DNA of 64,000 nt, taken from contig NZ_JFHD01000016.1 of NCBI RefSeq assembly GCF_000698575.1, positions 62,001 to 126,000 on the forward strand, given 5' to 3'. Positions 44,782 through 54,191 of the stretch are shown one piece after another (positions within the stretch are counted from its first letter, which is position 1; every line of letters starts with the position of its first letter). The notes under the pieces are model-generated. The model did not search any database. It was not told where the DNA came from and saw only the letters and a program-made list of their open reading frames with translations. Both the position numbers and the translations under genes were made by a program. Source of the stretch: Caballeronia zhejiangensis (GTDB lineage: Bacteria > Pseudomonadota > Gammaproteobacteria > Burkholderiales > Burkholderiaceae).

Positions 44782-44835
44782 TTCAAGATTCTTTTGATAC
44801 ACGACGCCGTCGTTATTGACAATGAAAGTCATCGC
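44782..44835 (-). pseudogene. Short remnant resembling the C-terminus of a DUF2950 protein
   Basis: Immediately upstream of, and in frame with, the glycine-zipper gene the DNA encodes AMTFIVNNDGVVYQKNLE. This closely resembles the conserved end of DUF2950 proteins (FIVN-DGVVY-K-LG). No further DUF2950 sequence is seen upstream in 44836-45085, which otherwise holds nothing I can identify, so this looks like the last 17 codons left by a deletion. Confidence 0.4.
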
Positions 44836-45085
44836 GCCGCTTGCGCCGGATTGCACGCGATAGTCTGCAATACAGACCACACCGGATTCAGGAAGCGAAC
44901 GCGTGAAGAACCTCTGACCAGAACAGCAAATTTGTATTCTCGTGTTGCCGTTTGTAGCTTGATGCGCGCCGGACGCAGCGCCGCGAAAAACATGCATATT
45001 CGAAGATATGCGAACGTCCTGGCGAATTCAAGAATCGCCGCATAGGTGTTTGTTCGCTGATTTGTCGAACGACTCGGGCTTTTAA

Positions 45086-45757
45086 TTACCCGCCTAAAGC
45101 GATGATCGCCATCGTCAGAAGCACGCCGAGCGCCATCATCGCGAGACCGGCCTTCCAGCCGCGCCAACCCGCATAACCGCCCAGCGCGAAGCCGCAGCAA
45201 AACAGCATCGCGAGCGTGAGCACGCGCGATATGAAGAGCGCGGTCGGAACGTGCTTGACGAGAACAAAAGGCGCGGCGACCGGAAAGGTCGACAGTACGA
45301 TGATGATGAAGATGCCCAGCGCCGCGAGAAAATCGTCGCGCACGAAGCGCGCGCGTTCCGGCAGGCTGTCGCTCGCGGCGATGCGCTTGCGGATGGATTC
45401 GAGATCGTCGTCGGAGATGAACGGATCGAGCGTCGCGGATACTCTCTCGCGCAACATGCGCACGCCCGCCGCCGCATCGCGCTCGCGCTGGATCGCAAGC
45501 GCGAGCGCGTGCCTGCGCGCGCGGTCCGCGATCGTGCGAACGAGATACATGACGGCATCGGCGAGACCCCACGCGAGATTGCAGCCGAGCGCCGTGTAGA
45601 GCATCTTGTGTCCCGCCGCCTCGCCGCCCGTCGCCGCCGATACCGTGCCGACAAACGTCAGCGCCATGAAGAGGCCGAAGCACAGCTCCGACACGCGATC
45701 GACGGTGTCGAGCACCGGCGCTCGCGTGCGTTTGCCCGGCGAAGTCTCCTCGTGCAT
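45086..45757 (-). CDS. VIT1/CCC1-like membrane protein, 223 aa
   Basis: The protein has helices at the N-terminus (DRVSELCFGLFMALTFVGTVSAA, YTALGCNLAWGLADAVMYLV), a charged middle loop of about 60 residues, and three further helices at the C-terminus. This matches the VIT1/CCC1-like group of integral membrane proteins, relatives of iron/manganese transporters, although the metal-binding acidic residues of true VIT proteins are not clear here. It starts 10 bases after ldhA and is co-transcribed with it. Confidence 0.75.
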   Translation of the reverse strand: MHEETSPGKRTRAPVLDTVDRVSELCFGLFMALTFVGTVSAATGGEAAGHKMLYTALGCNLAWGLADAVMYLVRTIADRARRHALALAIQRERDAAAGVRMLRERVSATLDPFISDDDLESIRKRIAASDSLPERARFVRDDFLAALGIFIIIVLSTFPVAAPFVLVKHVPTALFISRVLTLAMLFCCGFALGGYAGWRGWKAGLAMMALGVLLTMAIIALGG

Positions 45758-45767
45758 GAGCGCGCGG

Positions 45768-46763
45768 CTATCCGACCTTCACCTCGTTTTCCAGGGGTTG
45801 ATTGTTCTCGAAAGCCGTGATGCTCTGCAGCGTGGTTTCGCAGATCGTTGTCAACGCTTCGCGCGTCAGATAAGCCTGATGCCCCGTCACGATCACATTC
45901 GGAAACGACACGAGCCGCTGGAAAACGTCGTCGGTGATGATTTCGCTCGAGAGATCGCGGAAGAAGAGATCGGCTTCCTGTTCGTAGACGTCGATTGCGA
46001 GGCCGCCCAGTTGTCCCGTCTTCAGCGCTTCGATCACCGCTTCGGTGTCGATCAGTCCGCCGCGGCTCGTATTGACGAGCAACGCGCCGTGCTTCGAACG
46101 CTTGAGCGATTCCGCGTTGATGATGTGATGCGTCTCTGGCGTCAGCGGGCAAAAGAGCGCGACGATGTCCGCCTTCTCGCCGATCTCGCCGGACGTCGCG
46201 TAACGCAACCCGAGCGCCTCGAACTGTTTCGACGGATACGGATCGTAGCCGATCACGTTGCAGCCGAAGCCCTGCATGATCTTCGCGAACACGCAGCCGA
46301 TCTTGCCCGTTCCCACGACCGCGACGGTTTTGCCGTACAGATCGAAACCGATGAGGCCGTCGAGCGAGAAGTTCGAATCGCGCGTGCGGTTGTATGCGCG
46401 ATGCACTTTGCGATTGATCGCGAGCAAGAGCGCGACCGCGTGCTCCGCGACCGAGTTCGGCGAATAGTTGACGACGCGAACCACCTTGATGCCGAGCTTC
46501 GCGGCGGCCGCGAGATCGACGTTGTTGAAGCCGGTGCAGCGCAGCGCCACGAGACGCGTGCCGCCTTTGTGCAGCGCTTCGAGCACTTCGGCATTCGCCG
46601 TATCGTTGACGAAGATGCAGACCGCGCCGTAGCCCGCCGCGAGCTCGACGGTGTCCATGTCGAGCGACATGTCGTGGTACCGGAGCTTGTGGTTTTCCTT
46701 CTTGTTCGCCTGGTCGATGTACTGACGCTCGTAAGGGGTCGAACTATAGATCGCCACTTCCAT
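45768..46763 (-). CDS. ldhA: D-lactate dehydrogenase (fermentative)
   Basis: The 331-aa protein is a D-2-hydroxyacid dehydrogenase of the LdhA type: MEVAIYSSTPYERQYI, the NAD motif VAVVGTGKIGCVFAKIMQGF, substrate Arg in VNTSRGGLIDTEAV, the Glu in IDVYEQEADLFF and the catalytic His in VTGHQAYLTREAL. It reduces pyruvate to D-lactate and recycles NADH under oxygen limitation, which fits the acetate kinase block upstream on the same strand. It lies 42 bases after the AspT-like gene. Confidence 0.93.
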   Translation of the reverse strand: MEVAIYSSTPYERQYIDQANKKENHKLRYHDMSLDMDTVELAAGYGAVCIFVNDTANAEVLEALHKGGTRLVALRCTGFNNVDLAAAAKLGIKVVRVVNYSPNSVAEHAVALLLAINRKVHRAYNRTRDSNFSLDGLIGFDLYGKTVAVVGTGKIGCVFAKIMQGFGCNVIGYDPYPSKQFEALGLRYATSGEIGEKADIVALFCPLTPETHHIINAESLKRSKHGALLVNTSRGGLIDTEAVIEALKTGQLGGLAIDVYEQEADLFFRDLSSEIITDDVFQRLVSFPNVIVTGHQAYLTREALTTICETTLQSITAFENNQPLENEVKVG

Positions 46764-46805
46764 GATGCACTCCTTGAAAATTGTATTGACGGGCCGGTCA
46801 AGAGC

Positions 46806-48395
46806 CTAACCCGCGGCCAGCGATATGGCGATCTGCACGAATAACACCTTGACGATGGTCATCGACGGAAAAATCATCGCGTACATGATGTCCGGCTGAT
46901 CCGTCGGCGCGACGCGGTTCGCGAACGCGAGGATCGCCGGATTGCCGGTCGCGCCGCAGATCACGCCGATCGACGTGTCGAACGGCAGCCTGAAAATCCA
47001 CAGGCAGCATATCGCCGTGACCGCCACGAGCACGAATACCGTGATGATGCTGAAGACGAGCAGAATCGGCCCGGCGGTGCCAACGGTGTCGACGAACTTC
47101 GGCCCGCACGAAATGCCCACTTGCGCGAGAAAAATCGTGAGGCCGAGATTGCGCAAGACGAGATTCGCGGACAGCGGCATCACCCAGACGAACGGCCCGT
47201 TGCGGCGCGCCTTGCCGAGACACAGCGCGACCAGGAGCAGCGCGGCGAGACCCAGACTGAACGCGCCGAGGCCGGGAATCGGCAGCGGAATCGCGCCGGC
47301 CAGCAAGCCCAGCGCCGCGCCGATGCCGAGGCAGATGAAGCTCAGGTCCGCCGTGCCCTTGATCGAATCGCCGAAGAACGTCCGCATGGTCGCCTGATGC
47401 GCGCGATTGACGAGCAGCCCGACGCGATCGCCCGCTTCGAGGATGAGATCGGGCGTCGAGAGCATGTCCGCGTCGCCGCGCCGCACGTGCGCAATGGCGC
47501 AGTTCACGCCATCGGGAAAGCGGATGTCGCCGAGCGCCATGCCGACGACCGCCGGATTCGACGCGAACACGCGCATGTAGTCGAGGTCCTCGCGATGGCT
47601 CGTCATGCGGCCCGGCTGCATTTCGCCGCAGAGCGCGGCGGCTTCTTCGAGCAGACGGCGATCGGTGCTCGTGGCGAGCAGCACGTCGTCAGCGCGCAGC
47701 GTGAGGTCGGCGGCGGGCAACTGATTGTGATGCGCGCGCCGCACCGCCGCGATCGCCACGCCCGAGGGCAGCCGGCTCGACAGCTCCGACAACCTGAGGC
47801 CGACGAGGCCCGCGTTTCGCAGCGCGATTTCGGCCGTTTCGAGTATCTTCGCGGGCGGCTTCTGAATCTTTACCTTCAGCGCAACGTTGAGCAGATAGAT
47901 GAGCAGGATCGGCCCGGCGACGCCGAACGGATAGGAAATGCTGTACGCGACGGCCGCATCGTTGCTTTTCATCGATGCGATCGCGACCTGCAGGCTCGCC
48001 GTGCTGGTTCCGCTGCCGGCGAACATGCCGAGCGCATCGGCGAGCTTGATGCCGAAGTGGATGAAGCCGCACGCCACGAGGCCCGCGACGATCACGCCGA
48101 CGCACGCGGCGATGTTCGCCTTCATGCCCTCGCGGCTCGTTAGTCCGCGAAAGAACTGCGCGCCGTACTGAATGCCGATGCCGTATAAAAACAGCAGCAG
48201 CCCCAGCGTGCCGAGCAACGGCGGCGGTGCGGACTTCGGCGCGAACGCGCCGATCGCGAGCCCGACGAACAGCACCGCGCCGGAGCCGAGGGCCACGCCT
48301 TTGATGTTGATTTCACCGATCAGATAGCCCAGCGCGATCGTCAGAAAAAGCGCGAACAACGACTGATTCTCGAGGAAGGTTCTGACTGCATCCAT
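46806..48395 (-). CDS. AspT/YidE-type putative antiporter with RCK_C domains
   Basis: The 529-aa protein has two membrane halves with the Asp-Al_Ex repeat (LFLYGIGIQYGAQFFRGL; LTIFLAQVGISCGPKFV) flanking two TrkA-C/RCK_C regulatory domains (about residues 205-370). This is the architecture of the aspartate:alanine antiporter AspT and the YidE/YbjL group. The substrate could be a dicarboxylate or amino acid. Start 48395 has AGGAGG 4-5 bases upstream. Probably the first gene of a unit with ldhA. Confidence 0.88.
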   Translation of the reverse strand: MDAVRTFLENQSLFALFLTIALGYLIGEINIKGVALGSGAVLFVGLAIGAFAPKSAPPPLLGTLGLLLFLYGIGIQYGAQFFRGLTSREGMKANIAACVGVIVAGLVACGFIHFGIKLADALGMFAGSGTSTASLQVAIASMKSNDAAVAYSISYPFGVAGPILLIYLLNVALKVKIQKPPAKILETAEIALRNAGLVGLRLSELSSRLPSGVAIAAVRRAHHNQLPAADLTLRADDVLLATSTDRRLLEEAAALCGEMQPGRMTSHREDLDYMRVFASNPAVVGMALGDIRFPDGVNCAIAHVRRGDADMLSTPDLILEAGDRVGLLVNRAHQATMRTFFGDSIKGTADLSFICLGIGAALGLLAGAIPLPIPGLGAFSLGLAALLLVALCLGKARRNGPFVWVMPLSANLVLRNLGLTIFLAQVGISCGPKFVDTVGTAGPILLVFSIITVFVLVAVTAICCLWIFRLPFDTSIGVICGATGNPAILAFANRVAPTDQPDIMYAMIFPSMTIVKVLFVQIAISLAAG

Positions 48396-48484
48396 GCCGC
48401 CTCCTGTGGGTGGACAAAGCAACTCGGCAGTACACGAACATTAAAGGCGCTTTGCGTCGCACAGTCCAGCACCGCCGTGCGCAT

Positions 48485-50584
48485 TCAACGGGACTGAAGC
48501 ACGACGACGCTGCGCGCCTCGACGCGGCACGCACCGCGCTCGACGAGCGCCGTTTCGACATTCGGAACAATGTCGTTCGGCGATTCGGCAGATGTATCGA
48601 CGACGCGCAGCCAGCTCGAATTGTCCACCGCCGGCAGCGCGGCCTCGCGCGCATCGTCGTTCATGTTGAGGACGATGTGCAGCATCGGCTCGCCCGGCGC
48701 GTGGCCCGCGAGCGTGAACGCCACGAAGCGCGCGCCGGGGTCGTGCCACGCGGGCGCATCGAGACGTTCGCCGTGCCATGCGACATCGGGATGCGTCTGT
48801 CCGTTCGCCGGACGTCCCGTCAGAAAGCGTCGGCGGCGCAGGCTCGCGTGACGCTTGCGCAGCGCGATCATCTCGCGCGTGAAACGCAACATGTCGCGCG
48901 CGTCGTCGGAAAGTTGCCAGTCCATCCACGAAAGCGCGTTGTCCTGACAGAACGCGTTGTTGTTGCCGCGCTGGCTGCGCAGGAGCTCGTCGCCGGCGAG
49001 AAGCATCGGCACACCTTGGCTCAGCAGCAGGATCGCGATGAAGTTGCGCGCCTGCCGAAGCCGCAGTTGGATGATCGCGGGATCGTCCGTCTCGCCTTCC
49101 GCGCCGCAATTCCACGACAGATTGTCGTTGCTGCCGTCTCGGTTGTCCTCGCCGTTCGCCTCGTTGTGCTTCGCGTCGTAGCTGACGAGATCGGCGAGCG
49201 TAAAGCCGTCATGGCACGTCACGAAGTTGATGCTGTTCGCGGGCAGCCGGCCATCGTCCTCGTAGAGGTCCGCGCTGCCCGCGATGCGCGTGCACACTTC
49301 GCCGACGACGCCCGGCTCGCCGCGCACGAAGCGCCGGATCGCGTCGCGATAACGCCCGTTCCACTCGGACCAGTCCATGCCGGGGAACGTGCCGACGTGA
49401 TAAAGGCCGCCCGCATCCCAGGCTTCGGCGATCAACGGCACGCGCGCGAGGATCGGCGATGCTTCCATCGCCCAGGGTAACGGCGGCGTGCGCAGCAATT
49501 CGCCGTGCTCGCCGCGAGCAAAGACGCTCGCGAGATCGAAGCGGAAGCCGTCGACGCCGAGTTCGCGCACCCAGTATTCGAGGCAACGCATGATGAACGC
49601 CGACACCAGCGGATGATTGCAATTGACCGTATTGCCGCAGCCCGTGTAATCGAGGTATCGCCGCGAATCGTTCGGGTCGGACTGATAGAAGGCGTCGTTG
49701 GCGAAGACCTTGAAGTGGATCAGCGGGCCGTTGTTGCCCGCCTCCGACGTGTGATTGAACACGACATCGAGCAGCACGCGAATGTCAGCCGCGTGCAATG
49801 CGTCGACGAGTTCGCGGAATTCCTGCGGCGCCCGCGCGGGCTCGACGCAATAGCGCGGATGCGGGCTATAGAAGCCATATGTGCTGTAGCCCCAATAGTT
49901 GCGAAGTCCGCGCTCGGCGGCGAAGGCGGGAAGGTCCTGTTCGTCGAAGGCCATCACGGGAAGCAGTTCGACATGCGTGACGCCGAGCGCCTTCAGATAG
50001 GGAATCTTTTCGATGAGACCTGCGAACGTGCCCGGATGACGCACGCCGCTCGACGCATGCCGCGTGAAGCCGCCGACATGCAGTTCGTAGATGATCGCGT
50101 CGTCGAGCGTGCGGATGTCCACGTCGTCGACGGGCCGATTCAACGGCTCCGTCACGATGCCTCTGAGCGACGCGTGTTCGGCGGCGTGCACAGCGGCGGC
50201 CTGCGCGCGATCGTAGAAGCGGTCGCTCACGCCGCGCGCTTGCGGATCGAGCAGTTCCTTCCGGCTCGCGGCTTCGTCGCTCATCTGGGGCACGTCGAGC
50301 GGGCCGTATGCGCGCCACGTATAGCAGCAACGCAGCGGCAGATCTTCGACGAACACATGCCAGAAGAAATACGTGCGGTTCGTTTCGCTCGTGAGCGCGA
50401 TGACCTGAAACGGTTCGACGCTCTCTTCCGATGCGTACAGCAATAGTTCGACGCGCGTCGCGCGGCGGCAGAACGCGCAGAAGTTGACGCCGCCCGGCAT
50501 GACCGTCGCGCCGAGCGGGAAGCGCGAGCCGGTCCGCGTGCGATAGCCCGCGTGATCGTGCGCGACTGCAGGAACATCGCTCAT
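48485..50584 (-). CDS. glgX: Glycogen debranching enzyme (GlgX/TreX type, GH13)
   Basis: The 699-aa protein has an N-terminal CBM48 domain (SRFPLGATVMPGGVNFCAF) and a GH13 barrel with all four conserved regions: LLDVVFNHT, GFRFDLASV with the nucleophile Asp, PLIAEAWDA with the acid Glu, and NFVTCHDG with the stabilising Asp. It should cleave alpha-1,6 branches of glycogen. No other glycogen genes are in the window. Start 50584 has GGGAGA upstream. The divergent interval 50585-50780 faces the second SulP gene. Confidence 0.93.
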   Translation of the reverse strand: MSDVPAVAHDHAGYRTRTGSRFPLGATVMPGGVNFCAFCRRATRVELLLYASEESVEPFQVIALTSETNRTYFFWHVFVEDLPLRCCYTWRAYGPLDVPQMSDEAASRKELLDPQARGVSDRFYDRAQAAAVHAAEHASLRGIVTEPLNRPVDDVDIRTLDDAIIYELHVGGFTRHASSGVRHPGTFAGLIEKIPYLKALGVTHVELLPVMAFDEQDLPAFAAERGLRNYWGYSTYGFYSPHPRYCVEPARAPQEFRELVDALHAADIRVLLDVVFNHTSEAGNNGPLIHFKVFANDAFYQSDPNDSRRYLDYTGCGNTVNCNHPLVSAFIMRCLEYWVRELGVDGFRFDLASVFARGEHGELLRTPPLPWAMEASPILARVPLIAEAWDAGGLYHVGTFPGMDWSEWNGRYRDAIRRFVRGEPGVVGEVCTRIAGSADLYEDDGRLPANSINFVTCHDGFTLADLVSYDAKHNEANGEDNRDGSNDNLSWNCGAEGETDDPAIIQLRLRQARNFIAILLLSQGVPMLLAGDELLRSQRGNNNAFCQDNALSWMDWQLSDDARDMLRFTREMIALRKRHASLRRRRFLTGRPANGQTHPDVAWHGERLDAPAWHDPGARFVAFTLAGHAPGEPMLHIVLNMNDDAREAALPAVDNSSWLRVVDTSAESPNDIVPNVETALVERGACRVEARSVVVLQSR

Positions 50585-50780
50585 GGTCGTCTCCCGCTTC
50601 GCTTCGTCACACTGAGCAAGGATATGTGAGGCGTCGCGGATTACAAGTGGACGGCTCGGGCGCACGTCGCATCGGCGGGTGTTAAGCGTTTCAATATTTC
50701 TGTCGGATCGTTTCATCCGCTTGACCCCATTCGGATTCCGGCTACAACGGAATCAGTGCACACGTTGCGTGGAATCGGTC

Positions 50781-52517
50781 ATGCCATCCGAACAAACGTT
50801 ACAAGAAGGCTCGAGCGGCGGCGGCGTGCAAGGCTGGTCGCGTCATGTGCCGTTGATCGCGTTGCTGCGCGACTATCGCGTGGGGTGGCTGAAGAACGAC
50901 ATCATCGCCGGACTCGTGCTGACGACGATGCTCGTGCCCGTCGGCGTCGCATATGCGCAGGCGTCGGGCGTGCCGGGCGTGTGCGGCCTCTATGCGACGA
51001 TCGTCCCGCTACTCGCCTACGCGATCTTCGGCCCGAGCCGCATTCTCGTGCTCGGCCCCGATTCCGCGCTCGCCGCGCCCGTGCTCGCGGTCGTCGTGCT
51101 GAGCGCATCCGGCGATCCGTCGCGCGCGATCGCCGTCGCGGGCATGATGGCGATCGTCTCCGGTTTGGTGTGCGTCGTTTTCGGCTTGCTCAAGCTCGGC
51201 TTCGTCACCGAGTTGCTCTCGAAGCCGATTCGCTACGGCTATATGAACGGCATCGCGCTGACCGTGCTGATCAGCCAGTTGCCGAAGCTCTTTGCGATAT
51301 CCATCGAAGATCACGGGCCGTTGCGCGATCTCGCGACTCTCGCCAAAGGCATCGCCGCTGGCCAGTCGAACTGGTACAGCTTCGCCGTCGGCGCGGCGAG
51401 CCTCGCGCTCATTCTCCTGCTCAAGCGCTTCGACAAGGTGCCGGGCATTCTCATCGCCGTCGTGCTCGCGACGCTATGCGTGAGCGTGTTCCATCTCGAC
51501 CAGCGCGGCGTGAAAGTGCTCGGGACCATCCCGCAAGGACTGCCCGCGTTCTCGCTGCCGTGGCTGAGCGATGCCGATTTCGTGCGCATCGTGCTCGGCG
51601 GCTGCGCGGTCGCGCTCATCGCTTTCGCCGATACCAGCGTGCTGTCGCGCACCTTCGCGGCGCGCGCCAATACGCGCGTCGATCCGAATCAGGAGATGAT
51701 CGCGCTCGGCGTCGCCAATCTCGCGACCGGTCTGTTTCAGGGCTTCCCGGTCAGCAGCAGTTCGTCGCGCACGCCTGTCGCGGAAGCGGCGGGCGCGCGC
51801 ACGCAGATGACGGGCATCGTCGGCGCGGTGGCGGTGGCGGCCGTGCTGCTCGCCGGGCCGAATCTGCTGCGTCATCTGCCGAGCAGCGCGCTCGCGGCCG
51901 TCGTGATTGCCGCGGCCATCGGACTATTCGAGTTCAGGGATCTGAAGCGCATCTATCGCATTCAGCAATGGGAGTTCTGGCTGTCGATCTGCTGCTTCGC
52001 CGGCGTGGCGGTGTTCGGTGCGATTCCCGGCATCTGCATCGCCGTGGTGATCGCGGTCATAGAATTCCTATGGGATGGATGGCGGCCGCATTACGCCGTG
52101 CTCGGGCGCGTGGAAGGACTGCGCGGTTATCACGACACGATGCGATACCCGCAAGCGGAACAGGTTCCGGGCCTGCTGCTGTTCCGCTGGGACGCGCCGC
52201 TTTTCTTCGCGAACGCCGAGCTGTTCCAGCAGCGCGTGCTCGAAGCGGTGAAGCAGGCGCCGACGCAAGTCAAACGCGTCGTCGTGACGGCCGAGCCGGT
52301 CACGAGCGTCGATGTCACGTCCGCCGACATGCTGCGCGAACTGCATCGCGCGTTGCAGGAACGCGGCATCGCGCTGCATTTCGCCGAGATGAAAGACCCG
52401 GTTCGCGACAAGCTCAGGCGCTTCGAACTGACGCCGATCTTTCCCGATGCGTGCTTTCATCCGACGATAGGCAGCGCCGTCGACGCCTGGCTCGCCTGTC
52501 AGACGCCCGCCGCCTGA
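50781..52517 (+). CDS. SulP-family anion permease with STAS domain (second copy)
   Basis: The 578-aa permease has the SulP signature (NDIIAGLVLTTMLVPVGVAYA), a long membrane region and a C-terminal STAS domain (RVVVTAEPVTSVDVTSADML). It is of the SulP type with full sulfate-transporter length and differs clearly from the copy at 38736. The start at 50781 lacks a strong ribosome site; upstream in-frame codons do not look coding. Its 3' end overlaps the convergent ligase gene by 19 bases. Confidence 0.9.
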   Translation: MPSEQTLQEGSSGGGVQGWSRHVPLIALLRDYRVGWLKNDIIAGLVLTTMLVPVGVAYAQASGVPGVCGLYATIVPLLAYAIFGPSRILVLGPDSALAAPVLAVVVLSASGDPSRAIAVAGMMAIVSGLVCVVFGLLKLGFVTELLSKPIRYGYMNGIALTVLISQLPKLFAISIEDHGPLRDLATLAKGIAAGQSNWYSFAVGAASLALILLLKRFDKVPGILIAVVLATLCVSVFHLDQRGVKVLGTIPQGLPAFSLPWLSDADFVRIVLGGCAVALIAFADTSVLSRTFAARANTRVDPNQEMIALGVANLATGLFQGFPVSSSSSRTPVAEAAGARTQMTGIVGAVAVAAVLLAGPNLLRHLPSSALAAVVIAAAIGLFEFRDLKRIYRIQQWEFWLSICCFAGVAVFGAIPGICIAVVIAVIEFLWDGWRPHYAVLGRVEGLRGYHDTMRYPQAEQVPGLLLFRWDAPLFFANAELFQQRVLEAVKQAPTQVKRVVVTAEPVTSVDVTSADMLRELHRALQERGIALHFAEMKDPVRDKLRRFELTPIFPDACFHPTIGSAVDAWLACQTPAA

Positions 52518-54175
52518 ATGTCGGCGAAGCGCGCCCGGAGCGTCTTCTTGTCGATCTTGCCGACGCTCGTCTTGCTGATCGCGTCGATGAAGCGCACGTC
52601 GCGCGGCACCGCATAGCGCGAGATGCGTCCGGTTTCGGCGATGCCGCGCAGATATCGCGTGATCATTTCCTCCGTGATCGGCGCCGCGCAATCCGGCTTC
52701 TGCACGACGAGCGCGAGCGGGCGTTCGCCCCACTTCGCATCGGGCACGCCGATCACCGCGACCTCGGCCACGCCCGGCAACTGCGAGATCAGGCTTTCGA
52801 CTTCGAGCGACGACACCCATTCCCCGCCCGACTTGATGACGTCCTTCGCGCGATCGGTGATGCGCAGATAGCCGTCGGCATCGACGTTGCCGATGTCCTG
52901 CGTATGCAGCGCGCCGCCTTCCCACAACGTCGCGGATGCCTCGCGATTCTTCAGATAGCCTTGCGTGAGCCACGGCGCGCGCGCGACGATCTCGCCGCAC
53001 GTGCGGCCATCGCGCGGCGCTTCGCGCAGTTCGTCGTCGACGATGCGCAAGTCGACGAGCGGAATCGCGCGGCCCGTCGTGCAACGCAGGCGCACTTGCT
53101 CGTCGGCGTGGAGCGTGTCCGCGTGCGGGGGCAATTGCGCGAGACTCAGCAGCGGACCGCTCTCCGACATGCCGTATCCCGAGAACACGTCGATGCCGCG
53201 TCCGAGCGCCGCGCGCGCGAGTCCTTCGGTCAGCGCGCCGCCGCCGATCACGACCTTCCATCGGCGCAAATCGACGGCGTCGGCATCCGGGCATGTCAGA
53301 AGCATATGCAGGATCGTGCCGACGCAATGCGAGAACGTCACGCCTTCTTCCTCGATCAGACGCATGATGTTCTGCGGCACATAGCGGCCGGGGTACACCT
53401 GTTTCACGCCGAGCATCGTCGCGATGTAGGGCATGCCCCACGCGTGCACATGGAACATCGGCGTGAGCGGCATGTAGACATCGCCGCGATGAAAGCGCTG
53501 GCCGCTCGCCGGGCTCGCGAGCGCGGCCATTCCGGCAATCGTATGCAGCACGAGCTGGCGATGCGAAAAGTACACGCCCTTGGGCTTGCCGGTCGTGCCG
53601 GTCGTGTAGAACGTCGTGGCGCGCGTGTTCTCGTCGAAATCGGGAAACTCGCGCACGGGATCGGCGGCGGCGAGCATCGCTTCGTATTCACGCGCGAACC
53701 CGATGCCGTGCTCCGGAACCGCGACGCCTTGCTCATCGATCCAGATGAAAGTACGCACGGTTTCGAGGCGCGTTCTGATCGCGTCGATCACCGGCAGGAA
53801 ATCGGTATGCACGATCAGCATGTCCGCGCCCGCATGATTGAGCGTGTACAGAATCTCGTCCTGCGAAAGCCGCACGTTCACCGATTGCAGGACCGCGCCC
53901 ATCATCGGCACGGCGAAATAGCATTCGAGATAGCGATGGCTGTCCCAGTCCATCATCGCGACGGTGCTGCCATGCTTCGCGCCGAGCGCGTCGAGGGCAT
54001 TCGCGAGGCGCGCGACGCGCTCCGTCATCGTGCGATACGACTGCCGCACCGCGCCGCGATAGACGATCTCCTGATCCGGCGAATTCGCGAGCGGCGTGTG
54101 CAGCAACTGCTTGATGAGCAACGGGTACGAATACGCGTCGGGCGCGGCGTGCGGGTCGAAATACGTGTCTTGCAT
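52499..54175 (-). CDS. Acyl-CoA synthetase (AlkK-like fatty-acid:CoA ligase)
   Basis: The 558-aa adenylate-forming enzyme has the AMP motif TFYTTGTTGKPKGVYFSH, the HVHAWGMPY region, a GYGMSESGP A5-type motif, the TQDIGNVDADGYLRITDRAKD hinge and the catalytic Lys in KTSVGKIDKK near the end. It is most like medium/long-chain fatty-acid:CoA ligases of the AlkK group. The ATG at 54175 has GGAGA at 6-7 bases; it follows the porin gene by 16 bases, so a porin-ligase pair for uptake and activation of an acid is likely. Confidence 0.9.
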   Translation of the reverse strand: MQDTYFDPHAAPDAYSYPLLIKQLLHTPLANSPDQEIVYRGAVRQSYRTMTERVARLANALDALGAKHGSTVAMMDWDSHRYLECYFAVPMMGAVLQSVNVRLSQDEILYTLNHAGADMLIVHTDFLPVIDAIRTRLETVRTFIWIDEQGVAVPEHGIGFAREYEAMLAAADPVREFPDFDENTRATTFYTTGTTGKPKGVYFSHRQLVLHTIAGMAALASPASGQRFHRGDVYMPLTPMFHVHAWGMPYIATMLGVKQVYPGRYVPQNIMRLIEEEGVTFSHCVGTILHMLLTCPDADAVDLRRWKVVIGGGALTEGLARAALGRGIDVFSGYGMSESGPLLSLAQLPPHADTLHADEQVRLRCTTGRAIPLVDLRIVDDELREAPRDGRTCGEIVARAPWLTQGYLKNREASATLWEGGALHTQDIGNVDADGYLRITDRAKDVIKSGGEWVSSLEVESLISQLPGVAEVAVIGVPDAKWGERPLALVVQKPDCAAPITEEMITRYLRGIAETGRISRYAVPRDVRFIDAISKTSVGKIDKKTLRARFADIQAAGV

Positions 54176-54191
54176 CCTTGTCTCCAAATAT

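Noticed and set aside
46786..46801. TTGAC-N6-GTCAA palindrome upstream of ldhA as an FNR-type site
   Set aside because: FNR/Dnr boxes are TTGAT-N4-ATCAA; here the spacer is 6 and the arms end in C/G. I also looked for the standard box upstream of the Usp, DUF3141, ldhA and glgX genes and did not find one by eye.
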